From positions 3,456,001-3,520,000 of the forward strand of contig NC_008786.1 in assembly GCF_000015565.1 (NCBI RefSeq): a stretch of DNA of 64,000 nt, read 5' to 3'. Shown one piece after another: positions 52,148-63,968 of this stretch (the first letter of the stretch is position 1; each line of letters begins with the position of its first letter). The notes beneath the pieces were generated by a model. It had not been told where the DNA came from, ran no database searches, and worked only from the letters and a program-made list of their open reading frames with translations. The position numbers were made by a program, and so were the translations under genes. This DNA is from Verminephrobacter eiseniae EF01-2 (GTDB taxonomy: Bacteria; Pseudomonadota; Gammaproteobacteria; Burkholderiales; Burkholderiaceae_C).

Positions 52148-53239
52148 TCAGGGCAAGGGGATCAGGATGCGGAAGTCGGTGCGACCCGGTACGCTGTCGC
52201 ATTCGATCAACCCGCGGTGCTGTTGCACGAAGGTTTGCGCCAACGTCAGCCCCAGCCCCGATCCGCCGTCCCGACCCGATACCAGAGGGTAGAAAATCCG
52301 CTCTTTGATGGCGTCGGGAACGCCCGGTCCGTTGTCGATGACATGCAATTCCAGTGCCAGCCGATAGCGCTGGCGGCCAAAGGTCACTTGCCGGACTACG
52401 CGGGTGCGCAGCGTGATTTCGGCAACCCCTTGCAGCATGCGCTCGCACAGCGCCTGGGCTGCGTTTTGCACGATGTTCAGCATGGCCTGGATGATCTGCG
52501 CGCGGTCGCCACGGAACTCGGGGATCGATGTGTCGTAGTCACGCAAGATCGTCAGGCCCTGCGGGTATTCGAGCAGCACCAGCGCGCGCACCCGCTCGCA
52601 GACTTCGTGGATGTTCACGTCGCTGACCAGATGGGGGTGGCGGTGCGGCGCCAGTAGCCGGTCGACCAGGCTTTGCAGGCGGTCGGCCTCGTGGATGATG
52701 ACCTGGGCGTATTCGGCGAGTTCGCGGCTTTCCAGTTCCATTTCGAGCAACTGCGCGGCGCCACGGATGCCGCCCAGCGGGTTCTTGATCTCGTGGGCCA
52801 GGTTGCGGATCAATTCCTTGTGGGCCTGGGCCTGATCGCGCAGCCGTTCTTCACGGTCCTGCCGGGCTTGCTGCTCCAGCGGCCATAGTTCGACCAGAAT
52901 TTCTCCCGCCTGTTCGGCATCGGCCACACTGACATGCACCGGCACCGGGTCCTGGTGCAGGCGCTTTAAGCTGGCCTCATAGCGCAGCGCGCTGAAGTCC
53001 TTGCCCCGCGCGCCTGCCAGCGCGGTTTGCAGCAGCGCAGGGTCGGTGAAAAAGCTGGCGAAGTCCGCGCCTTCGAGCGTGCGCCGCGACAGGCCCAGCG
53101 TGTTCTCCAGGGCCGCGTTGGCAAATTGCACGGTGCCATCGGCGCCGCGCAGCACGGCCACCAAGGTGGATATCAGGTCGAGCGAATGAACGCGCCCGGC
53201 GCCGGGAGGATCGGGGGGGGGCGAGGGCAGGGGGCTCAT
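52148..53239 (-). CDS. ntrB: Nitrogen regulation sensor histidine kinase
   Basis: 363 residues, soluble. A PAS domain (about 20-125) is followed by the H-box with phospho-acceptor His149 in NLAHEIKNPLGG. The HATPase domain carries the N-box NIVQNAAQAL, DNGPGVP and GGSGLGLTLAQ. PII protein (GlnB) controls the balance of kinase and phosphatase activity in the family; glnB is not in the window. It lies 129 bp downstream of the small secreted-protein gene and in the same direction as glnA. Confidence 0.95.
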   Translation of the reverse strand: MSPLPSPPPDPPGAGRVHSLDLISTLVAVLRGADGTVQFANAALENTLGLSRRTLEGADFASFFTDPALLQTALAGARGKDFSALRYEASLKRLHQDPVPVHVSVADAEQAGEILVELWPLEQQARQDREERLRDQAQAHKELIRNLAHEIKNPLGGIRGAAQLLEMELESRELAEYAQVIIHEADRLQSLVDRLLAPHRHPHLVSDVNIHEVCERVRALVLLEYPQGLTILRDYDTSIPEFRGDRAQIIQAMLNIVQNAAQALCERMLQGVAEITLRTRVVRQVTFGRQRYRLALELHVIDNGPGVPDAIKERIFYPLVSGRDGGSGLGLTLAQTFVQQHRGLIECDSVPGRTDFRILIPLP

Positions 53240-53368
53240 TGCGTTCCTGAATCAGCCATGCACTTTGCCGGCGTCGCTGGCCGTACATCCGTACTGTCTG
53301 CGCTTTGCCTTCGCGTCCACGAATGATTGGGAAATATGATCGAGAAATGAATGACACCCGGGGCACGA

Positions 53369-53860
53369 TCAGTCGGCCGCAGCGGGCAGACGGGCGATCT
53401 CGCGCTTGATTCCGGCGATGTCGCTTTCGCTGCGGGCCACGCTGGCTTTGAGCTCGTCCGAGCGCTCTTGTCTGCGCTGCGGGTTGCGCAGATCGATCGC
53501 GTTGCGCTCGGGGTTGCCGTCGCTGTATTCCTTGAGCAGTTCGGCATGGCGCGCTTCGGCCTTGCGCAGTTCGGATTCGAGGATGGCCCGCATGTCGGCG
53601 TCGCGTGCCTTCTGGTCGCTGCTGCCGGTGCGGGGCGTGGCAGGGGAGGGCGCTGCACCAGCGGCGGGCGCAGCGCCCGATGCGGGCCGGCTGCCTTGCA
53701 CGACCGTGACGTTGCCCCCTTCCATCAGCTTGCAGCCGCGCTCCTTGGCCTGCGCGGCGTTGTTCGTGTATTCGCTGCCACAGCGGTAGATGCGCTCTTG
53801 CGCCAGCGCGGCGGGGAGCATGGCACTGACGAGTAGCAGGGGGATGAGCGTTTTTTCCAT
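53369..53860 (-). CDS. Small secreted DUF4124-like protein between glnA and ntrB
   Basis: 163 residues. Signal peptide (MEKTLIPLLLVSAMLPAALA-Q), then ERIYRCGSEYTNNAAQAKERGCKLMEGG, a two-Cys pattern like DUF4124 domains, a Pro/Ala linker, and a charged coiled-coil-like C-terminal half (AILESELRKAEARHAELL). Probably periplasmic. The location between glnA and ntrBC is a conserved arrangement in Burkholderiales, from memory; its function in nitrogen metabolism is unknown. Confidence 0.72.
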   Translation of the reverse strand: MEKTLIPLLLVSAMLPAALAQERIYRCGSEYTNNAAQAKERGCKLMEGGNVTVVQGSRPASGAAPAAGAAPSPATPRTGSSDQKARDADMRAILESELRKAEARHAELLKEYSDGNPERNAIDLRNPQRRQERSDELKASVARSESDIAGIKREIARLPAAAD

Positions 53861-54012
53861 TCGGTTTCCTCGTGCGCTGGCATGCAGGGCAGAGGGGGGA
53901 GTATCCATCAATCACCCCCACATCTCCAATCCGGCAACGGCTCAGTGTTGCGGGATGGGGGAATCAGGCGGCAAAGGCGGCTTGCGCCGCCTTTGCATAT
54001 CGCCATCGCCGG

Positions 54013-55428
54013 TTACAGCGAGTAATACATGTCATATTCGACCGGGTGCGGCGCCATGCGAAAGCGCGTGACTTCGCCCATTTTGAGCTCGATGTAGGCG
54101 TCGAGCATGGAGTCGGTGAACACGCCGCCCTGGGTCAGGAAGCCGCGGTCCTTGTCCAGGTAGTCCAGCGCCTGGTCCAGGCTGTGGCATACGGTCGGCA
54201 CCAGTTTGTCTTCTTCGGGCGGCAGGTGGTACAGGTCCTTGCTGGCGGCTTCGCCGGGGTGGATCTTGTTTTCCACGCCGTCGAGACCGGCCATCATCAG
54301 GGCCGAGAAGGCCAGGTAGGGGTTGGCCGATGGGTCGGGGAAGCGCGCTTCGATACGCCGGCCTTTGGGGTTGGCAACGTAAGGAATGCGGATCGAGGCC
54401 GAGCGGTTGCGGGACGAGTAGGCCAGTTTGACCGGCGCTTCGAAGCCGGGCACCAGGCGCTTGTACGAGTTGGTGCCGGGGTTGGTGATCGCGTTCAGCG
54501 CACGGGCATGCCGGATGATGCCGCCGATGTAGTACAGCGCAAAGTCCGACAGGCCGGCATAGCCGTCGCCGGAGAACAGGTTCTTGCCATCCTTCCAGAT
54601 CGACTGGTGCACATGCATGCCGGAGCCGTTGTCGCCGGCGTAGGGCTTGGGCATGAAGGTGGCGGTCTTGCCGTAGGCGTTGGCGACGTTCCAGACCACG
54701 TATTTGAGCACCTGCGTCCAGTCGGCGCGCTGGACCAGGGTGCTGAACTTGGTGCCGATTTCGTTTTGCCCGGCGCCGGCTACTTCGTGGTGGAACACTT
54801 CGACCGGAATGCCCAGGGTTTCGAGGATCAGCGCCATTTCAGCGCGCATGTCTTGCGTGCTGTCCACCGGCGGCACCGGAAAGTAGCCGCCCTTGACGCC
54901 GGGACGGTGTCCACGGTTGCCGCCTTCGAGCCGGGCGCCGGAGTTCCAGGGCGCTTCGTACTCTTCGATCTCGAACATGACCTTGCCAGGCTCGTTCGCC
55001 CAGCGCACGCCGTCGAAGATGAAGAATTCCGGCTCGGGGCCGAAGTAGGCGGTATCGCCCAGGCCGGAGGCTTTCAGGTAGGCTTCGGCGCGCTTGGCGA
55101 TGGAGCGGGGGTCGCGGTCATAGGCCTTGCCGTCACCGGGCTCGATCACGTCGCATTGCAGGAACAGCGTGGTTTCTTCATAGAAGGGGTCGAGGTTGGC
55201 GGTCTGGGGGTCGGGCATCAGTTGCATGTCCGAGGCTTCGATGCCCTTCCAGCCAGCCACCGACGAGCCGTCGAAGGCGTGGCCGGCGCTGAACTTGTCT
55301 TCATCGAAGTGGGACACGGGCACCGTCACATGCTGCTCCTTGCCTCGGGTATCGGTGAAACGGAAGTCGACGAACTTGACTTCGTTGTCCTTCACCATCT
55401 TCATCACGTCTGCAACGGTCTTGGCCAT
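54013..55428 (-). CDS. glnA: Glutamine synthetase, type I
   Basis: 471 residues, exactly the usual GSI-beta length. The start is [14 protein letters not shown]; a longer frame upstream has no homology. Conserved signatures include [42 protein letters not shown] and NRSASIRIP. The adenylylation Tyr is in [10 protein letters not shown], so GlnE control is expected. It makes glutamine from glutamate and ammonium. Upstream it has a sigma-54 promoter and an NtrC-type site. Confidence 0.97.
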   Translation of the reverse strand: MAKTVADVMKMVKDNEVKFVDFRFTDTRGKEQHVTVPVSHFDEDKFSAGHAFDGSSVAGWKGIEASDMQLMPDPQTANLDPFYEETTLFLQCDVIEPGDGKAYDRDPRSIAKRAEAYLKASGLGDTAYFGPEPEFFIFDGVRWANEPGKVMFEIEEYEAPWNSGARLEGGNRGHRPGVKGGYFPVPPVDSTQDMRAEMALILETLGIPVEVFHHEVAGAGQNEIGTKFSTLVQRADWTQVLKYVVWNVANAYGKTATFMPKPYAGDNGSGMHVHQSIWKDGKNLFSGDGYAGLSDFALYYIGGIIRHARALNAITNPGTNSYKRLVPGFEAPVKLAYSSRNRSASIRIPYVANPKGRRIEARFPDPSANPYLAFSALMMAGLDGVENKIHPGEAASKDLYHLPPEEDKLVPTVCHSLDQALDYLDKDRGFLTQGGVFTDSMLDAYIELKMGEVTRFRMAPHPVEYDMYYSL

Positions 55429-55475
55429 CAGGTTCTCCAGGGTAAAGCGCTTGTTGAAAAAACTGGCCGAACAAA

Positions 55476-55492
55476 AGCAGTTTGCGTGCCAG
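55476..55492 (-). promoter_or_regulatory. Sigma-54 (-24/-12) promoter of glnA
   Basis: On the minus strand CTGGCACGCAAACTGCT, with GG at -24 and GC at -12 separated by exactly 10 bp, close to the consensus TGGCAC-N5-TTGCW. It is 47 bp upstream of the glnA ATG. This matches the nearby ntrB/ntrC genes. Confidence 0.85.
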
Positions 55493-55558
55493 CCGGGTGC
55501 AGCCGCTGCACCATGAATGAGCGGGCCGGACGACGGGCCGGTGCGGCCCCTGCCGCAA

Positions 55559-55575
55559 AGCACCTGTGCGGTGCA
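55559..55575. promoter_or_regulatory. NtrC-binding site upstream of glnA
   Basis: GCACC-TGTGC-GGTGC at 55560-55574 is a perfect match to the NtrC half-site arrangement GCACY-N5-GGTGC, about 100 bp upstream of the predicted transcription start. A second 17-bp palindrome (GGTGCAG-CCG-CTGCACC at 55496-55512) lies close to the promoter but has the arms in the opposite order. Confidence 0.75.
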
Positions 55576-55597
55576 GTTGGGCGCCGGCCTGCGGGCG

Positions 55598-56419
55598 TCA
55601 CGGCCTGCGCACCAATTCGGGGCCGCAGTTTGCGCCAAATGCGTGCAGTCCGATTTTCAAGTCCTGCCAGGCGGCGGGAACCAAGGGGCTTGGCCCTTTG
55701 ACGCCCAATTCGATATGCCGCCCGTATCGCGGATGATCGACGCTGGGCAGACTGAATACCCGCACCGCCGGGTGCATTTTTTCGATGCGTTCCATCAGTG
55801 GCGTCAGCGCAGCTTCGAGCGCTCCGAAGACGATCACCGACTGCTCGGTATGCGGGCTGCGGTGGAAAAACGCTGCGCAATGCTGCTCCAGCGCCCATTC
55901 GATCATCGGCCAGGCCATCACCGGAAAGCCGGGCACGAAGTGCACCATTGCGCCCCCGGCCCCGGTGCAACTGAATCCGGGAATCTTGTTGTACGGGTTG
56001 GGAATGATGGCGGCGCCCGCCGGAAACCGCCCCATGTTGAGCCGGTGGACGTTGTCGGGGCGCTCCGGGTCCGGGGCCATCCCTTGCTCGCGCGCGATGT
56101 CTTGCATGCGCTCGCGGATCGATGCCTCGGCCTCGGGGTGCAGCACCAGTTCGCAGTCCAGCGCACGCGCCGCGCATTGCCGTGTATGGTCGTCGGGCGT
56201 GGCGCCGATGCCGCCGCAGCAAAACACCATGTCGTCCGAGGCGAAGGCCCGCTGCAAGCAGGCCGTGATGCGCTCCGGGTGGTCGCCGACATAGTTGGCA
56301 TAGGCCAGCGACAGGCCACGGGCCGACAGCAGTTCGATCACCTTCGGCAGGTGCTGGTCAGAGCGCTTGCCCGAGAGGATTTCATCGCCGACGATGATCA
56401 GGCCGAAGGCCGGGGTCAT
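55598..56419 (-). CDS. CinA-like molybdopterin-binding-domain protein
   Basis: 273 residues. The N-terminal MoCF_biosynth domain is evident ([38 protein letters not shown], then [16 protein letters not shown] with VPGFPVM). It lacks the nicotinamide-deamidase C-terminal domain of full CinA. Likely nucleotide or pterin-binding; in CinA this domain is a pyrophosphatase. Its start overlaps the stop of the EI24-family gene by 4 bp. Confidence 0.85.
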   Translation of the reverse strand: MTPAFGLIIVGDEILSGKRSDQHLPKVIELLSARGLSLAYANYVGDHPERITACLQRAFASDDMVFCCGGIGATPDDHTRQCAARALDCELVLHPEAEASIRERMQDIAREQGMAPDPERPDNVHRLNMGRFPAGAAIIPNPYNKIPGFSCTGAGGAMVHFVPGFPVMAWPMIEWALEQHCAAFFHRSPHTEQSVIVFGALEAALTPLMERIEKMHPAVRVFSLPSVDHPRYGRHIELGVKGPSPLVPAAWQDLKIGLHAFGANCGPELVRRP

Positions 56420-57231
56420 GCTGCCGGGGTCGCGTCGTTCGCTTCGGCGCGCAGGCTTTGCAGTGCCGCCAGTCCATAGTGCGTGAACCAGAGCGACGAG
56501 AACGCAAAGATCAGGGTGTAGCCCCAGATGGCCAGCGGCACCAGGACGAAGAACGCAGCGGCAAACACCACGCCCGAGGCCCACAGGATGCTCGGCGCGG
56601 CGCCCAGATAGCCGGTGAGGATGCCTATGCCCAGCAGGCTGGTGCGGTGGCGGCGCAAGATCTCCTGCCGTTCCTGTTTGCTGGCATGCCCGGCCAGCGC
56701 GTCGAAAGCCATCACCCGGTATGTCAGCCAGCCCCAGATCAATGGCGGCACGATGAGCACCAGCGGTGGCACCAGCCACAGCGGAATCGACACCAGCAGC
56801 GCCAGCAATGCCAGCACGGTCGAGCCTAGCGACCAGGCCACGCTGGCAATGAAAGAGCCGCCCCGCTTGCGCTCGAGTTGCGGAAAGCGCCGCTGGGCCA
56901 CCAGGGCCACCAGAGCGGGCGTCATCAGCAGCGCCACGATGAGCAGCGACACCAGCACCAGCAGCGGCGCCGCTGCCAGGATCACCATCATCTGCGCCAT
57001 CACGGAGCGCGGATCTCCCAGGCCCGTGCCCTGCCACCAGTTCCAGATGAGGCCCATCACGGAGGCATCCAGCAAGGAGCGCATGCCCTGGACCGCCGCA
57101 TCCCAATAGAAATAGCCCCCGCCCAGCGCCAAAACCGCGATCAGCAGCAAGGGCAGCAGCGATAGCGCAATCACGCGCGGGCGCAGGCAGTAAGCGCCAG
57201 CGCGCCAGAAAGAATCGAGCAGTAGTTGCAT
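56416..57231 (-). CDS. EI24-domain (CysZ-like) integral membrane protein
   Basis: 271 residues starting MQLLLDSFWRAGAYCLRPRV. Five or six hydrophobic segments and the pattern WGWLTYRVMAFDALAGHAS...RQEILRRHRTSLLGIGILTGYLGA are typical of the EI24/CysZ superfamily. A sulfate-transport role (CysZ) is not proven. Coupled to the CinA-like gene downstream. Confidence 0.85.
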   Translation of the reverse strand: MQLLLDSFWRAGAYCLRPRVIALSLLPLLLIAVLALGGGYFYWDAAVQGMRSLLDASVMGLIWNWWQGTGLGDPRSVMAQMMVILAAAPLLVLVSLLIVALLMTPALVALVAQRRFPQLERKRGGSFIASVAWSLGSTVLALLALLVSIPLWLVPPLVLIVPPLIWGWLTYRVMAFDALAGHASKQERQEILRRHRTSLLGIGILTGYLGAAPSILWASGVVFAAAFFVLVPLAIWGYTLIFAFSSLWFTHYGLAALQSLRAEANDATPAA

Positions 57232-57259
57232 ACGGTCTCCAGCATATACCTTCAGCGGC

Positions 57260-58270
57260 TCAGGCCCGGCCCAGCAACCGCAACACACCGCGCCACTGTT
57301 GGGCGCAAAAACCCTGGCCATAGTCGCGCAATTGCCCGTCCGGGCCGGGCTCGATCTGATCGCGCACGCCCGTGGGGTCGTAGCGTAGCTCGAAATTGGC
57401 GCTGCCCATCAGCATGTCCCACCAGGGCAGCAGCACGCCAAAATTGTGCCCGCCCGGCAGCACGCGCTGCGCCGCGCCGCCCGCGATCGGTTTGATCGTC
57501 TCGTGGCCGATGCCGATGCCGTGGTGCAGGCGGTGAAAGCGGGGGCTGATCCAAAGCCGCTCGCCCCAGCGACCAAACCAAAGGCGCAGGTTGGCATGTT
57601 GAAAGCTCTCGCTGAGTTGGGTGAGCGCCACGATGGCAATGAACTGGCCCGGTGCCACGCCAATCAGTTGCGCCACGACCACCAGGATGGCATCGCGCAG
57701 CAGGTCGTCGAGCAGGTGGTTGCGGTTGTCGCTCCACATGGTCATTTGGCGCTGCGCGTGGTGCAACGAATGCAGACACCACCACCACGGGATCTGGTGC
57801 TGCCCACGGTGAATCCAGTAGTCGACGAAATCGAACACCACCAGATACAGCAGCCAGCTCACCCAGGGAATGTCGGTGACGCCCGGCCAGAGGCCATCGA
57901 GCTGCAAACTGCTGACGCCGGCGACCCGCAGCGCACCGAACAAGGAATCGACCAGCGGATCGAGCGTAAAGAACAAGGCCAGGCGGAACAGGCCGAGCCT
58001 GTGGATCAGGGTATAGAGGATGTCCGTGCGGACGCTGGCACGGTCGCTCAGCGGCTCCACGGGCCAAAGGCGCTGCATGGGGCCGATCAGCGCCACGATC
58101 ACCAGCAACTGCAACAGGCCCACCAGCAGCCAGCCCGCAGCCTCGTAGCCATTTTCCAGCAGGCTGGCCAACCCCATGGCAAACATCAGCGGCTGCAGCA
58201 CTGTCTCGAAGAGCCACTGCTGCACGCCATCGAATCCATTGCCCAGCCATTGCATCTGGTCACGCTCCAT
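57260..58270 (-). CDS. Sterol desaturase / fatty acid hydroxylase family protein
   Basis: 336 residues with several membrane segments. Di-iron histidine motifs are present: HRGQH (154-158), HSLHH (167-171) and HRLHH (about 255). These define the fatty-acid hydroxylase superfamily, O2-dependent membrane enzymes that hydroxylate or desaturate lipids. The precise substrate is unknown. It is preceded by the polysaccharide deacetylase gene, only 9 bp apart. Confidence 0.9.
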   Translation of the reverse strand: MERDQMQWLGNGFDGVQQWLFETVLQPLMFAMGLASLLENGYEAAGWLLVGLLQLLVIVALIGPMQRLWPVEPLSDRASVRTDILYTLIHRLGLFRLALFFTLDPLVDSLFGALRVAGVSSLQLDGLWPGVTDIPWVSWLLYLVVFDFVDYWIHRGQHQIPWWWCLHSLHHAQRQMTMWSDNRNHLLDDLLRDAILVVVAQLIGVAPGQFIAIVALTQLSESFQHANLRLWFGRWGERLWISPRFHRLHHGIGIGHETIKPIAGGAAQRVLPGGHNFGVLLPWWDMLMGSANFELRYDPTGVRDQIEPGPDGQLRDYGQGFCAQQWRGVLRLLGRA

Positions 58271-58279
58271 CGAACGGCA

Positions 58280-59137
58280 TCAACGGGCTGTCGCCGCTGC
58301 ATCACCGGAATGCGCGTGCGCAGCCAAATGCTCGCGCAAGGCAGGGTGCTCGCGCAGTGTGCGAAAACAAAAACCCTGCTGCTGGAGCCCCACGATCAGC
58401 GGCTCCAGCACGGCCGGTGCCCAGGGGTCTTTGCGCGACCAGATACCCAGATGCGCCAGCAAAATATCGCCACTGCGTACCCCGCGCAGCGCTTTGCGCA
58501 GCAGCGCCGCGTTGCTGATCCGTTCGCTGGGCAGATCATCGCCCAGGAAACCGGCCGGCGACCAGCCCACATGCAGATAGCCGCAGGCACGCGCACTGGC
58601 CAGCAGTTGCGGCGAGGTCTTGCCGCCCGGAGCGCGAAACAATGGCAACGGCGCCCGACCCGTCAGCAACCGCAGACGCTCGGCGGCCTGGGTGATGTCT
58701 GCGCAATAGTCAGCGGCCGACATCGCAAACTCCTGCCCCGCGCGCGGCCCCGCCGACGGGCGCACCAGGAACGAGGGATTCGGCGCATGGCCCAGATCAG
58801 CGCGCCAATAGCCATGACTCCAGGTGTGGGAGGCAAACTCATGCCCCTCTGCCGCACGGGCGTGCCACCAAGGGGCCCAGTGCGCACCCAAGCTGCCGTC
58901 CCCCTCCTTCGTGCGCTCGTTCGCGGCAAAAAAGGTCACGCGGACCTGCTGCCTTTTGAGCACCTCGGCCACCAGCGGCGCAATCCCCATGTGGCCGGTA
59001 TCGAACGTCAGATACAGCGGTTGGTGACAGTCTTTTTCTGCATTGGCGCAGGAACCATATACGCAACAAGCTATCGTTATAATAGCAAATCGGTAGCCGG
59101 CACCTTCGGTCTTCCAGCCGCCGTCCCTGTGGCCCAT
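58280..59137 (-). CDS. Polysaccharide deacetylase family protein (TFDTGH subtype)
   Basis: 285 residues. A signal-like hydrophobic segment (FAIITIACCVYGSCANA) suggests export. NodB-type domain: LTFDTGH at residues 44-50, where the second Asp of the usual TFDDG is Thr, and the metal-binding His104-x3-His108 in SHTWSH. Later motifs PLFRAPGGKTSPQLL and DILLAHLG are normal. The Thr at a metal ligand position may reflect a distinct subfamily rather than loss of activity. The start codon was chosen at Met 59137; a longer upstream frame overlaps the beta-propeller gene. Confidence 0.82.
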   Translation of the reverse strand: MGHRDGGWKTEGAGYRFAIITIACCVYGSCANAEKDCHQPLYLTFDTGHMGIAPLVAEVLKRQQVRVTFFAANERTKEGDGSLGAHWAPWWHARAAEGHEFASHTWSHGYWRADLGHAPNPSFLVRPSAGPRAGQEFAMSAADYCADITQAAERLRLLTGRAPLPLFRAPGGKTSPQLLASARACGYLHVGWSPAGFLGDDLPSERISNAALLRKALRGVRSGDILLAHLGIWSRKDPWAPAVLEPLIVGLQQQGFCFRTLREHPALREHLAAHAHSGDAAATAR

Positions 59138-59154
59138 GGACCTGCTCCAGCCGA

Positions 59155-60138
59155 TCAACGCGGCGCGTGCTGCAGCGTCCAGACGCCATGGGGCGACTTG
59201 CCCACGGCGACCTGCCGCACCACCCGTTTGGCCTCGGTATCGACCACGGACAGCTTGCGCGCCCAGCGTGAACTGACGTAGATGAAGCGACCGTCCGCAG
59301 ACAGGTCCATGCAATCGGGCCCGCCGGGCACAGGGTATGACTCGACCACCTGCTGTGTCAGCATGTCGATCTTGCTGATCGAATTGGCCACCCGGTTACT
59401 GACATAAAGGTGGCGGCCATTGCCAGCAGAGCGGAATGCATGCGCCCCATTGCCGGTCTGGAGCTTGTTGATGCTGACCGGCCCAGGCCCCGACACATCG
59501 AACACCTCGACCGCGTTGCCGCCCGTCAGGCCAACGAACAGGTGCTTGTCGTCAGGGCTGCCATAGATATCGGCGGGCATGGGGCCGGTCTTGGTGCGCC
59601 ATCGGATGGTCTGGGTCGCCAGATCAAAGGCCACCAACTCATCGCTGTCCTGCATGGTCGCGTACACCATGGTGCTGCGGCTGTCGATCCACAAATGGCT
59701 GGGCGTGCGCGACGTGGCCACACGCCGCACCAGGGTCAAATCCTGGCCATTCCAGTGATAAAAATCCACATGGTTCAAACGATTGGCGGCCGTGACAAAC
59801 CACTTCATGTTGGGGCTGAAGCGCAGTTGGTAAGGGTCGACAATGCCGTGCACAGTGCGCTGCACCTGCGCCGTGCGGGGGTCGACGAAGGTCAGCGTAT
59901 CGCCGAGCGCATTGGCCACGATGAGCGATTTTTCGTCGGGTGTCAGGTACAGGTGGTGCGGCTCTTTGCCCGTCGCGATGCGCGCCGTCTCGGTCCAGGT
60001 CACAGGATCGATGACACTGACATTGGCATCGAGGGAATTGAGAACGAACAAAAGGGGAACTGCAGCCTGCACACCATGCAGGAAAAACCAGAACCCACCG
60101 AGGACGGCGCACACGCGCGCAAGCGGAAAAATCTTCAC
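59155..60138 (-). CDS. Secreted YVTN-type beta-propeller protein
   Basis: About 327 residues from a GTG start (60138) that gives the signal peptide VKIFPLARVCAVLGGFWFFLHGVQA; an upstream ATG at 60192 is possible. Repeats such as VLNSLDANVSVIDPVTW, LFVGLTGGNAVEVFDVSG and LYVSNRVANSISKIDML are YVTN blades of a seven-bladed propeller, found in periplasmic or surface proteins. Function unknown; it is the first gene of a minus-strand run that includes the deacetylase and the hydroxylase, 17 bp before the deacetylase start. Confidence 0.85.
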   Translation of the reverse strand: MKIFPLARVCAVLGGFWFFLHGVQAAVPLLFVLNSLDANVSVIDPVTWTETARIATGKEPHHLYLTPDEKSLIVANALGDTLTFVDPRTAQVQRTVHGIVDPYQLRFSPNMKWFVTAANRLNHVDFYHWNGQDLTLVRRVATSRTPSHLWIDSRSTMVYATMQDSDELVAFDLATQTIRWRTKTGPMPADIYGSPDDKHLFVGLTGGNAVEVFDVSGPGPVSINKLQTGNGAHAFRSAGNGRHLYVSNRVANSISKIDMLTQQVVESYPVPGGPDCMDLSADGRFIYVSSRWARKLSVVDTEAKRVVRQVAVGKSPHGVWTLQHAPR

Positions 60139-60240
60139 GACAGCACTTTGTTCGACACAGGCCAACAGTGTAGCCCTGCGCTGCCCCGTCATCGGGCAGA
60201 TGCATGGAGAAAATAGCTCGATCCAGGCGCTGCCGAAATG

Positions 60241-60273
60241 CAAAAACCCCCCAGTGGATCAGGACTGGGGGGT
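60241..60273 (-). terminator. Terminator of the rRNA operon
   Basis: A 9-bp perfect stem CCCCCCAGT (60247-60255) with ACTGGGGGG (60264-60272), followed on the minus strand by TTTTT. It lies 25 bp past the 5S 3' end. Confidence 0.88.
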
Positions 60274-60297
60274 GGTTGGTGGGGGCAGATAAGTGGA

Positions 60298-60411
60298 GCC
60301 TGACGATGACCTACTTTCACACGGGGAGCCGCACTATCATCGGCGCGAAGTCGTTTCACTGTCCTGTTCGGGATGGGAAGGAGTGGGGCCAACTTGCTAT
60401 GGTCATCAGGC
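60298..60411 (-). rRNA. rrf: 5S ribosomal RNA
   Basis: On the minus strand GCCTGATGACCATAGCAAGTT opens and GTAGGTCATCGTCAGGC closes, forming the terminal helix; CCCATCCCGAACAGGACAG and CGCCGATGATAGTGCGG are standard 5S segments. About 114 nt, last gene of the operon. Confidence 0.96.
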
Positions 60412-60519
60412 GTAACTGGGTGGTGGCGGGCCTGAGGGGATGGGGTGGTACAGGCGCGCCGGCATTCATAGGGTCGGGGGGTCAGCTGGGAAGTTCGATT
60501 GCGTAGGTTGCGGGACAAC

Positions 60520-60528
60520 AAAGTTATG

Positions 60529-60536
<8 letters not shown>
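60520..60536. repeat. 23S processing stem, 3' arm
   Basis: AAAGTTATGGGGTCAAG is the exact reverse complement of 63408-63424. The two arms would pair to bracket the 23S precursor, as RNase III processing stems do. Confidence 0.85.
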
Positions 60537-63407
<2,871 letters not shown>

Positions 63408-63414
<7 letters not shown>

Positions 63415-63424
63415 CCATAACTTT
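63408..63424. repeat. 23S processing stem, 5' arm
   Basis: CTTGACCCCATAACTTT, reverse complement of 60520-60536 over 17 bp without mismatch. The arms overlap the predicted mature 23S ends, as in other bacteria. Confidence 0.85.
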
Positions 63425-63695
63425 GATGTCTTTCGCAAGTCATCTGTGTTCAGTTCTTCAAGCGCTGTTTGAATATCCGTTTTGACGCAATCGGATTTCC
63501 CTGTCGCCAGCCAGCGCTGCTCGGCCCTTGGTCGGGCCCGCAGCCTTTGCCGGCGACGCTGATTCGACTCTATGAATTTTTAATGAACAGCCGTTCGATC
63601 TCTCGATGTCGATCAACAACGAAGGGGTCTTTTGTCTTTCCCGAGGTTTCGCTGTCCCTCGTTTCGGACTCAAGGCCGCTTTGGTGTTGTCGGTG

Positions 63696-63771
63696 TGGTG
63701 GAGGATGACGGGATCGAACCGACGACCCCCTGCTTGCAAAGCAGGTGCTCTCCCAGCTGAGCTAATCCCCC
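63696..63771 (-). tRNA. tRNA-Ala (anticodon TGC)
   Basis: 76 nt with encoded CCA. GGGGGATTAGCTCAGCTGGG at the 5' side, anticodon TGC in CTTTGCAAG, and T-arm GGTTCGATCC. Second tRNA of the 16S-23S spacer. Confidence 0.97.
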
Positions 63772-63807
63772 GGGCCTGCCTGTTGTCTGGCTCTGGTGTC
63801 TGCCCTC

Positions 63808-63884
63808 TGGTGGGTCTGGTTGGGCTCGAACCAACGACCCCCGCCTTATCAAGACGGTGCTCTGACCAACTGAGCTACAGACCC
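63808..63884 (-). tRNA. tRNA-Ile (anticodon GAT)
   Basis: 77 nt with encoded CCA. GGGTCTGTAGCTCAGTTGGT at the 5' side, anticodon GAT in CTTGATAAG, and T-arm GGTTCGAGCC. First tRNA of the spacer, 36 bp from tRNA-Ala. Confidence 0.97.
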
Positions 63885-63968
63885 CGTCGGCTCGCGCCAA
63901 CCCGTTCCAACAACCGATAAGTGTGGGCGTTCGATTTCGTTTGCTGCTTTTGTCTGCTGTCTTTTTCC

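Noticed and set aside
53872..55701. A 609-codon plus-strand frame opposite glnA
   Set aside because: Antisense to an intact glutamine synthetase; no motif and no plausible start.
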